Assembly (NCBI GenBank): GCA_018398815.1 | Contig: CM031609.1 | Coordinates: forward strand, 39,277,002 to 39,341,001 | DNA from: Conus ventricosus | Lineage: Eukaryota > Mollusca > Gastropoda > Neogastropoda > Conidae | Length of the DNA: 64,000 nucleotides | Reading direction: 5' to 3' | Shown: piece by piece, positions 11,374-22,360 of the stretch | Layout: each line of letters begins with the position of its first letter | How positions within the stretch are numbered: position 1 is the stretch's first letter | The notes under the pieces: model-generated | Databases searched by the model: none | Seen by the model: the letters and a program-made list of their open reading frames with translations, nothing else | Told to the model about the DNA's origin: nothing | Made by a program: the position numbers and the translations under genes

Positions 11374-11834
11374 CTATCTTTTCAAGTTTTGGTCTACCTT
11401 TTAAAACATACAACCAGGCCATTTGAAACCCTTTGTAAACCAACAGTGTTTCAAATCTACAAACAGCTGAACGGCATGCTTGTTGAAAGTAACATCAATT
11501 TACATGGAACATAAAAGTTCTGACAGTCAGCAATGTCCATCACACAGTCTGTGTATACATTCTTTTCTGATGTTTCCTAATGCAACAACCATTACCCTTC
11601 TATGCATACATACTTTTCTGAAGAGCTGTTTTTTGAGTACAAATTAACATTCACACTTTTTACAGCTGCATACCTTTCTCATTAGATGTTTCATCATGCA
11701 ATGACCAGCACACTGTCTACAAATACTTGCTGTCTACATCTGCAAACTGTACACTGTCTACATCTGCCAACCTTTCTTGTGATCATGCTTCTTGCTGAAA
11801 TGTCCACCCACCCCCCCTGCCCACAGCCACCTAC

Positions 11835-12056
11835 CTTTCTGATGAGGTGTTTCTTGGTGACGCCTGTGGCCGAGTCATGCACAGTCATCATCATGGTGCT
11901 GCGGGGCATGCCTGAACTGACCGAGGCCAGGGCAGAGCTGGAGGAGGACGGCTGCGGCAGTGAGGCTTCCTGCCCGCTCTCTGGGACTCGCCCCGTCAAA
12001 CCGCTGTTTTCCAACGCCTGCTGCAAGATGTCTGAGGCTCCTGCCATATTGCTGGC
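11835..12056 (-). CDS. ZNF236: ZNF236-like exon 9, spacer with ILQQALENSGL
   Basis: 222 bp, phase 0/0, acceptor CCTCCCAG, donor GTAGGT. It encodes ASNMAGASDILQQALENSGL, a Ser-rich stretch, and ends TKKHLIRK. The DILQQALENSGL block is a recognisable conserved island between the two finger clusters of ZNF236. No enzymatic domain. Confidence 0.85.
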
Positions 12057-12742
12057 CTGGGAGGACAGGAAAATGGACAGTTGTTTCACGCCGATTCTTT
12101 TTAAAGCTTGTTTTACTAGATATGTAATAAATCACTGATGAAAAAAAACTGAAGATCACTGTGCTCGCTAATCATGTCATTAAAAACATATGCATCTCAC
12201 TGACAGACAGGGGGGAAAATGGTGGTTTTCAGAAATGTTCAATATTTTTCAAGGAATTTCTACACTTTAATAAACTGAACATGAATTGAATATTTCTGAA
12301 CGATAAAAAAAAATCTCAACAAAAGGTGAAACATTGATCAAAAGTTTTGCCTGCAATATTCAGAAAATTGCTTCCATTAGTTAAGCAACTGGTTCTAAAC
12401 ACTTTTAATGCACAGACCAACACACATCACTGAAACCAGTGACTGAAGAATTAAAGTTGCAAATGTTTATTAACATAAAGTTTCAAGTCAACCCAAGCCA
12501 GAACAGTTATACACTTTGAGACTGCCAACTGCACACATATTGTGTGATGTTAAAAAACATAAAACTTATCTGTATGAGGCAAAGCACGAACTGACTCAAA
12601 CAGCTGTATTATTGCTCTTTTTCCTTTTTCTTTTTTAAAATCCTATCATGAACATACTTTTAGTGGGGGCGGATAAAGGACACAGTACAAAAACTGAGGG
12701 AAAGATCAAACATGTAAGCCAAGGAGACTATGTCACCACAGG

Positions 12743-13042
12743 TAAGGTAAGGTAATGTTGCTTATAGCCAAGCCAACTGCAAAGGGCCATATCAGGACTG
12801 TCACCGTGTTGACGTCAACTCACAAGTATTTTAAAAATAAAAAAAATTTAAGAAAAAAATAATGCACACAATCCTTTAAAACACACCTTCTGAAAACACA
12901 CCAGAAACATCAACAACAAAAAATTTTCCATAAAATCTTAGATCAGATGAAAAATGTTAAATCTCAGAAATTCAAAGATCACATCAGGTGATACATCTCT
13001 TTTCAAGGTTTTTAATGGAGCCTTTTGTAAAGTGCTTATCTC
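12743..13042 (-). mobile_element. 5'-truncated LINE tail with 10-bp TSD
   Basis: This segment aligns by eye to the 3' end of the RNase-H LINE at 48889-49460: a GGTAAGGTAAGGTAAT tail, GTTGCTTATAGCC, GGGCCATATCAGGACTGTCACC and the downstream AATCAGATGAAAAATG-like stretch. It is flanked by perfect 10-bp repeats TCACCACAGG (12733-12742 and 13043-13052), indicating target-primed reverse transcription with 5' truncation. It is more diverged than the other copies, so older. Confidence 0.8.
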
Positions 13043-13090
13043 TCACCACAGGAGTCGGGACTCCAAAAGGTTAGTGAAAAACCAAGGCAC

Positions 13091-13261
13091 CTGATCATGC
13101 ATCTGAGCGGCCTGCACGGCCTCCCTGACGTCAGCGTCCTGAGCAGAGAGCTGACCATTCTCCCCACCGGGCACCTGCTCCAGGTCAAACAGCATCATGT
13201 TGCTGTCCACCCCTTTCTCCTCCTCCCCGGGCCGCCGCACCTCCACCTGGGTGGGCAGGTT
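13091..13261 (-). CDS. ZNF236: ZNF236-like exon 8, acidic spacer
   Basis: 171 bp, phase 0/0: NLPTQVEVRRPGEEEKG ... QAAQMHDQ. No domain; rich in Glu, Gln and Asp. Acceptor GATTTCAG and donor GTGCCT. A truncated LINE tail lies 39 bp downstream of the donor. The coding call rests on phase fit and its place between exons 7 and 9. Confidence 0.7.
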
Positions 13262-13979
13262 CTGAAATCAAAGGCTGAGAGTGCAGAATTCACTGGCCAA
13301 GCCACAACCGGCACATTCTTGTCCATCACACAACAGGCTCAAACTCTGAGATCTTCTCCAGATACTTATGTTAGATATACCTCTCCTACTAACCCCCTAC
13401 ACCCCTTTTTCTGTCCCTTAACTTCATATCATACAATTCCACACAACCTGTATCTGAATTAAGCCTTTGGCACCTCGAATTATCTGTAATTTTAGCACAC
13501 ATAAAAAAAAAAAATCACTTGAAAATGAACAGCTCACACAATGCCAAGAAGATGAGATAACTCACAATCGTAAGAGTATAAATATTCAACTACACCTACT
13601 TTCAACACATCCATGCCCCCTACATGCTGACATACAAGTGCAAGTACAATCTCCATCAGGACTACTAGAATCAACAGATTCATCATCAGTTTGATGAACA
13701 CCACCTTCATTCTTACCACATTCTCATCATCACTGTTGTCAATGTTCAGCAAATCAAACAAGGTTCTAGTCCTTGCTTCAGCACTGTACCTACTGGCAGC
13801 CACACTGACATGCTCATTAACTTTTCCATTTTTTAAATTCACAAAAAATATGCATAAAAATCAAGCTGAACCTGCTAGGAAATCACTTCAAACACGCTAC
13901 AAACCGACTGTCATTTCATCATCAGCTGGACTTTTTTTTTTTAAAGATCTACAAGTATTTGAAAAGTTGTTGAACAGCA

Positions 13980-13990
13980 CTTGTGTGTGT

Positions 13991-14021
<31 letters not shown>

Positions 14022-14046
14022 GGGGGGGGGGGGAGGGGGGGGGGGA
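13980..14046. repeat. GT repeat running into a poly-G tract
   Basis: (GT)n followed by about 45 nearly uninterrupted Gs in intron 7. It could form a G-quadruplex, or be inflated by sequencing. A similar G-run is at about 23397-23409 and a C-run at about 41441-41459. Confidence 0.8.
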
Positions 14047-14445
14047 ACTTGTTCTCATTTTGGCAATTGAACAACACTCACCGAAAAGCTGTTGTACCAA
14101 AGACTGAAACGTTGTTGAACAGCAACAGGGGAGGGGGAGGGGGAATTTACTATCATTTTGGCAATTGAACTACACTCACCAAAAAGCTATTGTGCCAAAG
14201 AGGATATGCTTCTTGTGTATTAAAACAAGAACACATGCCAAAAAGTTTTTGAAAAAGGAGGGTGGGGCATGGGTACACACAATGCCTATTGTCTATAATC
14301 TTTGTTGATGCCAAGTGATAGTGATTTGAATTGTTCAGGGTTTTTTGTTCTTTTTTAAGTATTTCATTTTTTTTTTCAGAATGGAGATGGAAGGACTATG
14401 GGGCCTGGAAAGAGGGTGGGAGTTCTAGAACATCAGGCAGCTTAC

Positions 14446-14568
14446 AGCAGGGTCGGAGTGCGCACGACTGATGTGAGCGTTGAGGGACCCCAGCTTCTTG
14501 AAGACACAACTGCATTCCTCACACTGGAAGGTGGACTGGTCCGTTGTATTGTTCAGCGTGTGCACCCT
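14446..14568 (-). CDS. ZNF236: ZNF236-like exon 7, one finger
   Basis: This 123-bp, 41-codon exon (acceptor TTCACAG, donor GTAAGC, phase 0/0) begins RVHTLNN, finishing the previous finger, and carries CEECSCVFKKLGSLNAHISRAH. It is the last finger before the central spacer. Confidence 0.9.
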
Positions 14569-14741
14569 CTGTGAAAACACAGCAACCCTTCCTCTTTAAG
14601 CTTCAAACATGCTCACCAGCTGTTTATTGTTTTCAACATGGTTACTTTTATCATTACAATTATCAAAACATTATTTTTGTATTCTTGAAGTGTAAAGAGT
14701 AGTCTGAATCTCAATTGTCAGAGTTAATCTCTTGACTGATT

Positions 14742-14791
<50 letters not shown>

Positions 14792-15080
14792 GTATGCATG
14801 CGCACACGCACACACTGAAAAGGAAAACAAACGATATTCAAGCAACTGAATTATGAATTTCAATGACGAAATTAGTCCATTACAAATACAATATCACTAA
14901 ATTCTGTATGTGCAGGTCTATAATTGCAAAGAATTAAAGTATTATATTAATTTCATGATGCCAAACAATAAAAGAATCACATACGTTCTCCCTACTGTTC
15001 AGAATTACGGTCACTGATCGCTGTTGGCATCATCAGTGATGACAGATACAACTGAAAAAAAAAAGCGCACTGGAACGTAC

Positions 15081-15238
15081 ATGAATGTGCGCTCGGAGGT
15101 TTCCCTTCTGGGCAAAAGTGGCAGGACAGAACTGGCACATATGAGAACGTTCACCGGTGTGTTTCGTCATGTGTACTTGCAGCGCTCCCTTCTGGTTGAA
15201 AGTCTTGGAGCATATGGAGCACTTGAATGGCCGCTCGC
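15081..15238 (-). CDS. ZNF236: ZNF236-like exon 6, two fingers
   Basis: Acceptor TTTTCAG, donor GTACGT; 158 bp, phase 1 in, 0 out. It encodes GERPFK and fingers [21 protein letters not shown] and [19 protein letters not shown], the last completed by RVH at the start of exon 7. The TGERPFK linker and the paired FNQKGALQ/FxQKGNL fingers are typical of ZNF236. Confidence 0.9.
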
Positions 15239-15513
15239 CTGAAAATGGAACACAAACAAAAATCATACACAACAAAAAAAAAAAAAATTCACATTCAGTC
15301 ACACTGTATACAGAATGTGGCAAAATGCGTTAATGCCTCTGGCTGTCTCATTTTACATAAGCCTTCTGGACCTAACACATATTTTTTTAAAAAGCACAAC
15401 CTTTTTTTTTTCAATAAGATAAAACAAGATGTCTACAAACTAACTTTAAAAATCATTCTTTAGACAGAAGCGCACAAAAATATCAGAAGTGTGAACAAAT
15501 CCACAAGGATATG

Positions 15514-15662
15514 TGCGTCGTAACTGGCCTCTTTATAGTTGAGAGGAAGAACGTTAGTTTTTTATGGCGCTCTGCGCATGTCCGGGAAAAGTTACACACG
15601 TAGCGCCATCTGTATAAACATCGTCTGCTATGGCGAGTCGATTCCGACAAGGTATTGTCACA
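15514..15662 (-). repeat. 3' LTR of the Gypsy-type element
   Basis: 149-bp partner of the repeat at 19836-19983, preceded on the minus strand by the polypurine tract at about 15663-15672 and followed by the ATATG target duplication at 15509-15513. Confidence 0.9.
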
Positions 15663-15933
15663 TCCCCCTTTCTCTGGAAAAGAACTATTCTTTTGAAAAT
15701 ATTTATCGGCACAAATGATTTCTTTAAACGTTGAATAAAACACACTTCTACATTTTTCAATAAATCTCTAACGCGTTTGTCCATCAACACAAAACTGTTT
15801 CAGACCTGACTGGTGAAACATGAGCACAAAGTAAACAAAACCACCAGCACCAGGTCACGTGGGAGTTTTCTAGTCTTGTCTGAAACGTGCAGGTTTTCGC
15901 ACACGCCTGCCCCTATGTGTATGGAATGTGTGA

Positions 15934-17408
15934 TCAGGGTTTACAGGTGTGTGGTGTAGCAGCCGGAGTAGTCTCGAATGCTGAAGTTGGTACAGGGTTG
16001 CCCTCTTCAGCAATAGATGTAGACTCGGCATCATCAGTAGAACCTGGTCGAGGAGTCGGTGTTGGAGTTGGAGCAGGTGTCTGAAGGCACAGGTGCTTCC
16101 GGTTACGCCTCAGCTCACCAGTAGCTGTCTGGATGATATAGGATCTTGGGGCGCATTTCTCCTTCACCACGCCAGGTTGTTTCCATCCTTTCTCCCCATC
16201 TGTTTTGATTAGCTCAGGGTCTCCAGGATGAAGCTCAGGTAAAGAACGAACACCATGACGACTGTCATAGTTTCTTTTCTGTTTCTGCTTCATTGCTGCA
16301 TTATATTTCCGCACTAGCTCGTGGTCAACTTTTCCAGGAAACAGAGTTCCAGGCATAGATGGGAGATTCGTCCTCAAGCGTCGTTGAAAGGCTAGTTCTG
16401 CTGGGCTTGCTCCTAGCTCTGGAATGGGTGTAGAGCGATAGGTCAGCAATGCTAGAAACACATCTTCTTGTCGAAGAATCTCTTTGGCTGTCTTCACAGC
16501 ACGTTCAGCTGCCCCATTAGCTTGCGGGAAATGTGGGCTGCTGGTCACATGGGAAAAGTTCCAGTCAGTTGCAAATTTCTTGAATTCTGATGATGAGAAA
16601 CTGTTTCCCATTATCAGAGATGACAATTTCGGGAATCCCATGGTGAGCAAAAATGTTTTTCAGTTTGTTGATCACTGAATATGCTGTGATGTTCTACAGA
16701 TGAGCAATGTCAATGTACCTGGAATAATAGTCCACACAGACCAGGTAGTAGTCTCCTTTAAATTCACAGAGGTCCACTCCAGTCCTCTCAAAGGGACGGT
16801 TGGCAGAGTTGATGGCAAAAGTGGTTCATGGGGCTGAGAAGGGCGGTTTTCAAGGCAATGTCGACATTTTGAGACGGCATCTTCAATGTCCCTGCTCATG
16901 CCTGGCCACCACACTGCCTGGTTCGCTCGTTCGCGGCATTTAGATATGCCCAAGTGTCCTTCATGGATCGTGTTCAGTATTTCTGTTCTCATGGATGAAG
17001 GAATGACTATCCTGTCTCCTCTCAGTAGGAGTCCACCATGAACACTGAGTTCTTGCCGGATGTGAAAAAGTCTCTCGCTTCAAGTGATACAAGTTTCTTG
17101 TACTTTGGCCAGCCATTCTGAGTATAGATCATTGCTGCTTTCAGGCTAGGATCTTGCTGTGTTGTCTCCTTGATTTGACTGATCTTGGCGTCAGATGCAG
17201 GCCAAGATGAAGCAATTTCATCAACGTAGCTCTGAATGTCTTCTTGCAGGTCAAAGTTGTTCTCTGTTGAAACAGGATTTCTGGATAATGTATCAGCCAC
17301 AACCATCTTTTTGCCTGGTGTGTATTCTGCTCTGACATTGTAGCGCATCAGACGCATAAGAAGTCGCTGGCATCTCAAGGGTGTTTCTTGCAAGTCTTTG
17401 GAGTTCAC
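15934..17408 (-). pseudogene. RNase H tail and integrase of the Gypsy-type element, broken
   Basis: Three overlapping frames cover the connection domain, the integrase HHCC zinc motif ([13 protein letters not shown]... CRHC, about 16850-16990), the catalytic core and a C-terminal region ending in a TPAPTPTPTP-type repeat. Breaks: a frameshift in a T-run near 17070, another near 16795, an in-frame TAG near 16698 and a frameshift near 16600. The element is probably not autonomous as assembled. Confidence 0.8.
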
Positions 17409-17481
17409 CAGTGAGACAAGCGGTCTGTGGTCAGTGATGGCTGTGAAAGTTTTAAGGCCTACCAGGTAACGTTCAAACTTC

Positions 17482-18340
17482 TCACACGCCCAAAACCATT
17501 GCTAAACATTCTTTCTCAATCTGGGCGCATCCTTTCTCTGCATCAGTAAGGGTACGAGAGCAATATACGATCGGCTTCAGTTCTCCATCATTGTTTTGAA
17601 GCAGTACCCCTCCAAGTCCATAACTGCTTGCATCAGCGCTGACGACAGTTGATTTTGTGACATCGTAGAATGCAAGAGTTGGTGTCTCAGAAAGTAACTC
17701 CTTTACTTTCTTGACTGCATCTGCTTGTGGTCTGTCCCATATCCATGGAGTGTCTTTGCAGAGAAGATCATTCACTGGTTTCAGGATTGTTGACAGGTTT
17801 GGGAGAAATCTGCCAAGGTAGTTGACCATTCCTAGCCACCTTCTCAATTCTGTAAGATCTGTCGGATCATTCATGTTGCGGATCGCTTCAAGCTTTGATG
17901 GATCTGGCCTGATCCCATCCTTGCTGAAGATGTGGCCTAAGAAGCTGATTTCCTTCTTGTTAAATTCACATTTTTCTTTGTTCAGCTTCAATCTCACTTC
18001 TGACAAGCGCTGAAGTACAGTGTTGAGACGCTGATCATGTTCCTCCATAGTCTCTGCATGAATGAGGATATCGTCCATGTAACATTCAACTCCATCAATG
18101 TCACCCAGGATGCTTTCCATTGTTCGCTGGAACACTTCCGGAGCCAACGAAATTCCAAACGGAAGACGACGGAAGAAGTACCTTCCAAACGGTGTCATGA
18201 ACGTCGTGAGTTTTGCAGTTTCATTATCAAGAGGAAGCTGCCAGAAACCAGACGTCGCATCCAGTTTTGTGAACACCTTCGATCCTTTCAGATTGTGTAT
18301 GATATCTTCCAGTGTTGGTAGAACATAGCGTTCTCGCTTC
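17482..18340 (-). pseudogene. RT and RNase H segment of the Gypsy-type element
   Basis: The frame holds RT motifs including [12 protein letters not shown], the YMDD catalytic box (within [11 protein letters not shown]), and RNase H with [17 protein letters not shown]. It ends at a stop caused by a frame change in a T-run near 17500; the RNase H tail continues in the next frame to about 17022. The breaks sit in short homopolymers, so some may be sequence errors rather than true decay. Confidence 0.85.
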
Positions 18341-19799
18341 ACCTGTTCAGTTTCTTTAAATCCACACAAATGCACACTCCGCCTCCCTTCTTTAAGACTG
18401 GCACCATTGGGGCGCACCAGTTGGTAGGTTCAGTGATACGTTCAATTACCCCATTTTCCTCCATTCGCTGAAGTTCTGCTTCAACTTTTGGCATAAGAGG
18501 GAGTGGTATTCTTCTTGCAGTGGTGATGTGATAGGGAGTACAGTCTTCCTCTAATCTTATTTTGATTGGATCACATTGGACTGGATCTCCAATTTCTCCA
18601 AAAACCAGATTGTTCAGATCGTCAAGTCTTTTGACGAATCCGAGACGTAATGCTGCATCTCTACTGAGGAGATTATCGCAGTTGTTGTCAAGGACGAAGA
18701 CTCGAAAGGCAACAGTTTTGTCGTCATTCTTGTTCCACTGGGCTATGAACATTCCTCGATGTTGCAGATGGCCTCCTGGACTTTGCAAAATGGCTTGTGA
18801 CTTTTTCAACTTTGGCTTGGGATGTAAACTGTCATATATTTTCTTTGAAATGACGGTCACATCTGCACCAGTATCAATTTTAAAATTAATGGAACGTCCA
18901 TTAATCATGATGTTTGTACGCCATGGCGGTTCTTCATTCTTCTTGTCAATGCTTCCAAGAAAATGTGTGGAAGGCTTCAGGTCCCTTCTGGAGAAATTCT
19001 CTTGAACTTTGCGAACTTGGCTGGCTCTGGATGAACGGCAGACTTTCTGAAAGTGGCTATATTTGCCACAACTTCGACACTGCTTCCCTTTTGCTGGGCA
19101 CATATCTTTAGCATGTTGAAATCCGCAGTTGTAGCATGTTTTGAAATGCTTCTTATCAAAGTGAGTACCAAGAGGTTTACTTGCTGAATTTCCTCCTCGA
19201 CCATGAGTGTAGCCTCCTCTATGATGAGAAGGTCCTGCAGAGCTATGCTTGACTGAATCAAGGGTAGCACCAGTAGCATGTCTTTGCTCATTAAGTTGCA
19301 GCTTAACCAACTCAGACTGACGTGCTTGCTGTACAGCATCCTTCAAAGTAAGGTCAGGTTGTAACTGTAACTTTTCTGAGAGTTCTGTATCCCGTACACC
19401 AAGAACAAGCCTATCCCTGATACTTTCCTCTTTGTTTGCAAAATTAGCATTCTCAGAAAGTTCGTACAGTTTTCTGACGTATGTTTCAATGTTCTCATCA
19501 GCAAGTTGATTTCGTGAATAAAACAAGGCTCTCTCATGCACAATATTCACTCTGGGAACAAAGTGTTCATTAAAACATTCTATGACTTGCTCAAGTGTCG
19601 AGTTATTATCCAGATCAGTGAAAGTCGAATAAACTCTTTCAGCCTCTGGTCCCATGGGGTAGATCAGGCTACTCACCTGAACCTTCTTGTCTTCTTTGTA
19701 AAGTTTTGATGCTTCACGATACCTGCAAAACCTCTGCTTCCAAGCAGGCCAACCACTAGGTTTTGTAAAGTCAAACTCATCAGGAGGTTTGAATGCCAT
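18339..19799 (-). pseudogene. Gag-protease-RT start of the Gypsy-type element
   Basis: From the ATG at 19799 ([11 protein letters not shown]) the frame encodes a Gag-like domain, two zinc knuckles ([13 protein letters not shown] and [14 protein letters not shown]), and an aspartic protease with the [10 protein letters not shown] active-site motif. It runs into the RT N-terminus and stops at 18339. RT continues in another frame just downstream, so there is a frameshift at about 18340. Knuckles package element RNA and the protease matures Gag-Pol; these roles are family knowledge. Confidence 0.85.
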
Positions 19800-19835
19800 T
19801 TTCGTAGCGTAAGTCGTAGCCACACGCTGCCACCA

Positions 19836-19983
19836 TGCGTCGTAACTGGCCTCTTTACAGTTGAGAGGAAGAACGTTAGTTGTTATGGCGCTCTGCGCAT
19901 GTCCGGGAAAAGTTACACACGTAGCGCCATCTGTATAAACATCGTCTGCTATGTCGAGTCGATTCCGACAAGGTATTGTCACA
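19836..19983 (-). repeat. 5' LTR of the Gypsy-type element
   Basis: 148-bp long terminal repeat next to the candidate primer-binding site at about 19825-19835. It is unusually short for an LTR. Its outer edge abuts the ATATG target duplication, 39 bp from the exon 5 boundary. Confidence 0.9.
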
Positions 19984-20026
19984 ATATGTAAAATAAACGA
20001 GAGAGAAAAACCCTTACAGTACAAAC

Positions 20027-20154
20027 CTGTATGAATGCGTTCGTGGCGAATCAGCTGGCTCGGTTTTTGGAATGTTTTACCACAGTGCTTGCAGCGATGG
20101 TTGAATCCAGTGCGGTCAATGTTCCGCTTGTAGGTGCGGTGGGACAGTGAGGCC
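20027..20154 (-). CDS. ZNF236: ZNF236-like exon 5, one finger
   Basis: The 128-bp exon (acceptor CTGTAG, donor GTTTGT) encodes a spacer, [20 protein letters not shown], and the finger [21 protein letters not shown], ending HTG in phase 1. The donor is non-consensus (GTTTGT), and an LTR retrotransposon begins only 39 bp into the intron that follows. Confidence 0.85.
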
Positions 20155-21346
20155 CTACAGGAAGTCATCAAAGCAACACGTAATTTTGACTGTTTCAGTA
20201 ACTCTTCACTGTCAAACCACGGCCAAATGAATGGAAAATGACACAATCAATGCACTGAAATAATGGGATTTTTTCCGTTTCAAGACCAGTCACTGTGAGC
20301 GGGAATTTACAGACCAGTTCTCCATTTGCAAACCGATCAAAGGGACATAACATCAAACATGGTTCATTCAATTATAGTCTGTTCACCTTTAACACTAAGT
20401 TTACTCTAAATGAATTTGAATATGGTTATATAGTAATTCTGTCACAGATTATCAGACAGGACAACAATCAAATAAGAAAGAAAACAGACAGAAAAAAGGG
20501 GAAAGAAATCTTGGAAGTTTACAAGATACAGCTCATGGTACAAAAGGTGAGAGAAAAAAGAACTTTCTAACAAGCAAAATCTGAAAGCACAACATATTTT
20601 CAACAAAATCCTTCCACTGATAAAAGCTCACTTATTTGTGTCCAAAGAAATAACAGTTCATCTTGTCAACTTTGAAGATGATTTTTTTTATTTTGCAACG
20701 TCCAGTAAATTGAGAATTTCTAAATAATCTAAATGTTTAACTTTTCATAGCCCTTCTAGAACCTTGTAATAGAAAGAATCTACTTCAGAATGAATTAAAA
20801 AAATCCCAATGCGTCTATGATGGGGCTGTAACAGATAATGATACTTGCCATTAACTATTTTGCTATTCCCTAAACTTATGTTCTGCTGTTTGAACAGCTG
20901 ATACGATGCTTTCCACAAACTTGTTTTTTATGCTGGCCTATGATGAAGCCTCCTTGGTTTAACCAACTACAATACAATACAATGCTCACAATGACAATCC
21001 AGAATTGCACAAGATAGCACGACTCAAGGCAATGCATTTTACTATTATACAACGCAACAATAATGAATGTTATGATGCAATGCCTCACACATTGCTCATT
21101 AGAGACGCATCTTCAGTCTACTCATTCACAGATGAACTCTCTGTCAGCCACAGCCCTAAGTGAGGAGTTAAGGATGGTGTGGAGGGGGAGGTGGGCGGTC
21201 TTATCACCCATTCCCTCTTGGCAGCATTACTCTTGCACTCAACACTCCCATTCTCTCCCCTTCACACAACCACACCCTGGCCAGTCATCCCACACACCCC
21301 AGTTCACATCCACTCAGGAACTGCAGAGGAGATGAATCCAACTCAC
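20155..21346. other. ZNF236-like intron 4
   Basis: AT-rich intron sequence; no exon, repeat with clear borders or RNA gene recognised. Confidence 0.5.
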
Positions 21347-21686
21347 TTGATCTTGTAATGCTGCTTCAGTGTTTCCCTCACTCCGACAGTCTGGGATACT
21401 CTGCCGCACACTGACGACAGGAGTAGGTGCGGGCGCCCTCCTGCTCCTGCCTGTGCTCATTCATGTGTCGATCCAGCTGGCTCTGTACGCTGAACTCGTC
21501 CCCACACTCAGGGCACATCGGGTTCTTTTCCTTCTCGTGCAGCATGATGTGAGCCTTCAGGCTGGCCACACGGGAAAACTTCTTGCCACACTCGGGGCAG
21601 ATGGGTCCCCATCCTCTGCCACATGGGTGGCCTCGTGGAGGCGGAGGTTGTCCTCCACGTTGAATGATGCGCTGCACTGCAAACAT
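21347..21686 (-). CDS. ZNF236: ZNF236-like exon 4, fingers 2-5, two apparent 1-bp deletions
   Basis: Acceptor TTTTCAG and donor GTGAGT bound 340 bp. Three good fingers (CLQCSASF..., [10 protein letters not shown]..., [10 protein letters not shown]...) and a degenerate fourth (CRQCAAEY...) are readable only if the frame changes twice: at a GGGG run near 21605 and near 21393, just before [11 protein letters not shown]. Each change equals one missing base; correcting both restores the phase needed for exon 5. The rest of the gene is intact, so sequencing error in a real exon is likelier than a pseudogene. In the degenerate finger a Thr replaces the first zinc-binding His. Confidence 0.8.
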
Positions 21687-22220
21687 CTGAAAAGAAAACA
21701 TTGGTTCACAACCGGCTTTGAGTGTGTACAAACATACACAACAATGTGAGTGTGTTTCTATGCGCATACAATGACACCGAGTGTGTTTGTATGGGTGTGT
21801 GCTGTAGCACAACCATGTATGAACATGTATCAACTGATACTGAGATTCAAACAAAAAATCCAATATATTCTAAAATAATTCTTTACGCATACAATTTCCA
21901 ATGAATTCATCCCTGCTGAGAATACAATCCACAAAAAATATCAGATGGGTCTATATGGTGGTGTTTCAATGACTGAAAATCAAATTAATTTTTTTAGGTA
22001 TTACTATCAAGAATGATCTGTGTATACAGTCTGATTTTCTTACCCTTTGTTTCTTTCTTGGTTTTGTTTTCAGACTGCACATTTTCACAGATTTCTGTAC
22101 ACAACTTGTTACTTCAAATTTCATCAAGTACAATACTTAAATATAAAATACTTATAGTAAAACACTCTCTCTTCACCCCATCTTTTTCAATTAGTGTAAA
22201 CAAATAAAAGTTAATCTTAC

Positions 22221-22315
22221 CTGAAAGGTTTATCCTCATCATGAGTCTTCAAGTGCCTCTGGAGCTGGCCGTATTTGTTGAACACCTTGTCACAATGACT
22301 GCAATTGTATGGACC
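22221..22315 (-). CDS. ZNF236: ZNF236-like exon 3, first zinc finger
   Basis: This 95-bp exon (acceptor GACAG, donor GTAAGA) encodes one complete C2H2 finger, CSHCDKVFNKYGQLQRHLKTH, followed by DEDKPF. It is phase 0 in and phase 2 out, completing an Arg codon with exon 4. A CA microsatellite abuts the acceptor on the intron side (22319-22392), leaving almost no pyrimidine tract; splicing here may be sensitive to repeat length. Confidence 0.85.
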
Positions 22316-22318
22316 CTG

Positions 22319-22360
<42 letters not shown>

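Larger units (their letters stand above)
15514..19983 (-). mobile_element. Ty3/Gypsy-type LTR retrotransposon in ZNF236-like intron 5
   Basis: Two direct repeats of 149 and 148 bp flank about 4.2 kb of gag-pol. On the minus strand each LTR starts TGTGACAATACC and ends ACGACGCA; a 5-bp target duplication, ATATG, lies at 15509-15513 and 19984-19988. A purine tract (AAAGGGGGA) precedes the 3' LTR and a candidate primer-binding site (TGGTGGCAGCG) follows the 5' LTR. The LTRs differ at about three substitutions and one indel (about 97% identical), so the insertion is fairly young. Order protease, RT, RNase H, integrase with 5-bp TSD indicates Metaviridae. No envelope gene is seen. The element lies in the same orientation as the host gene. 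Confidence 0.93.
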
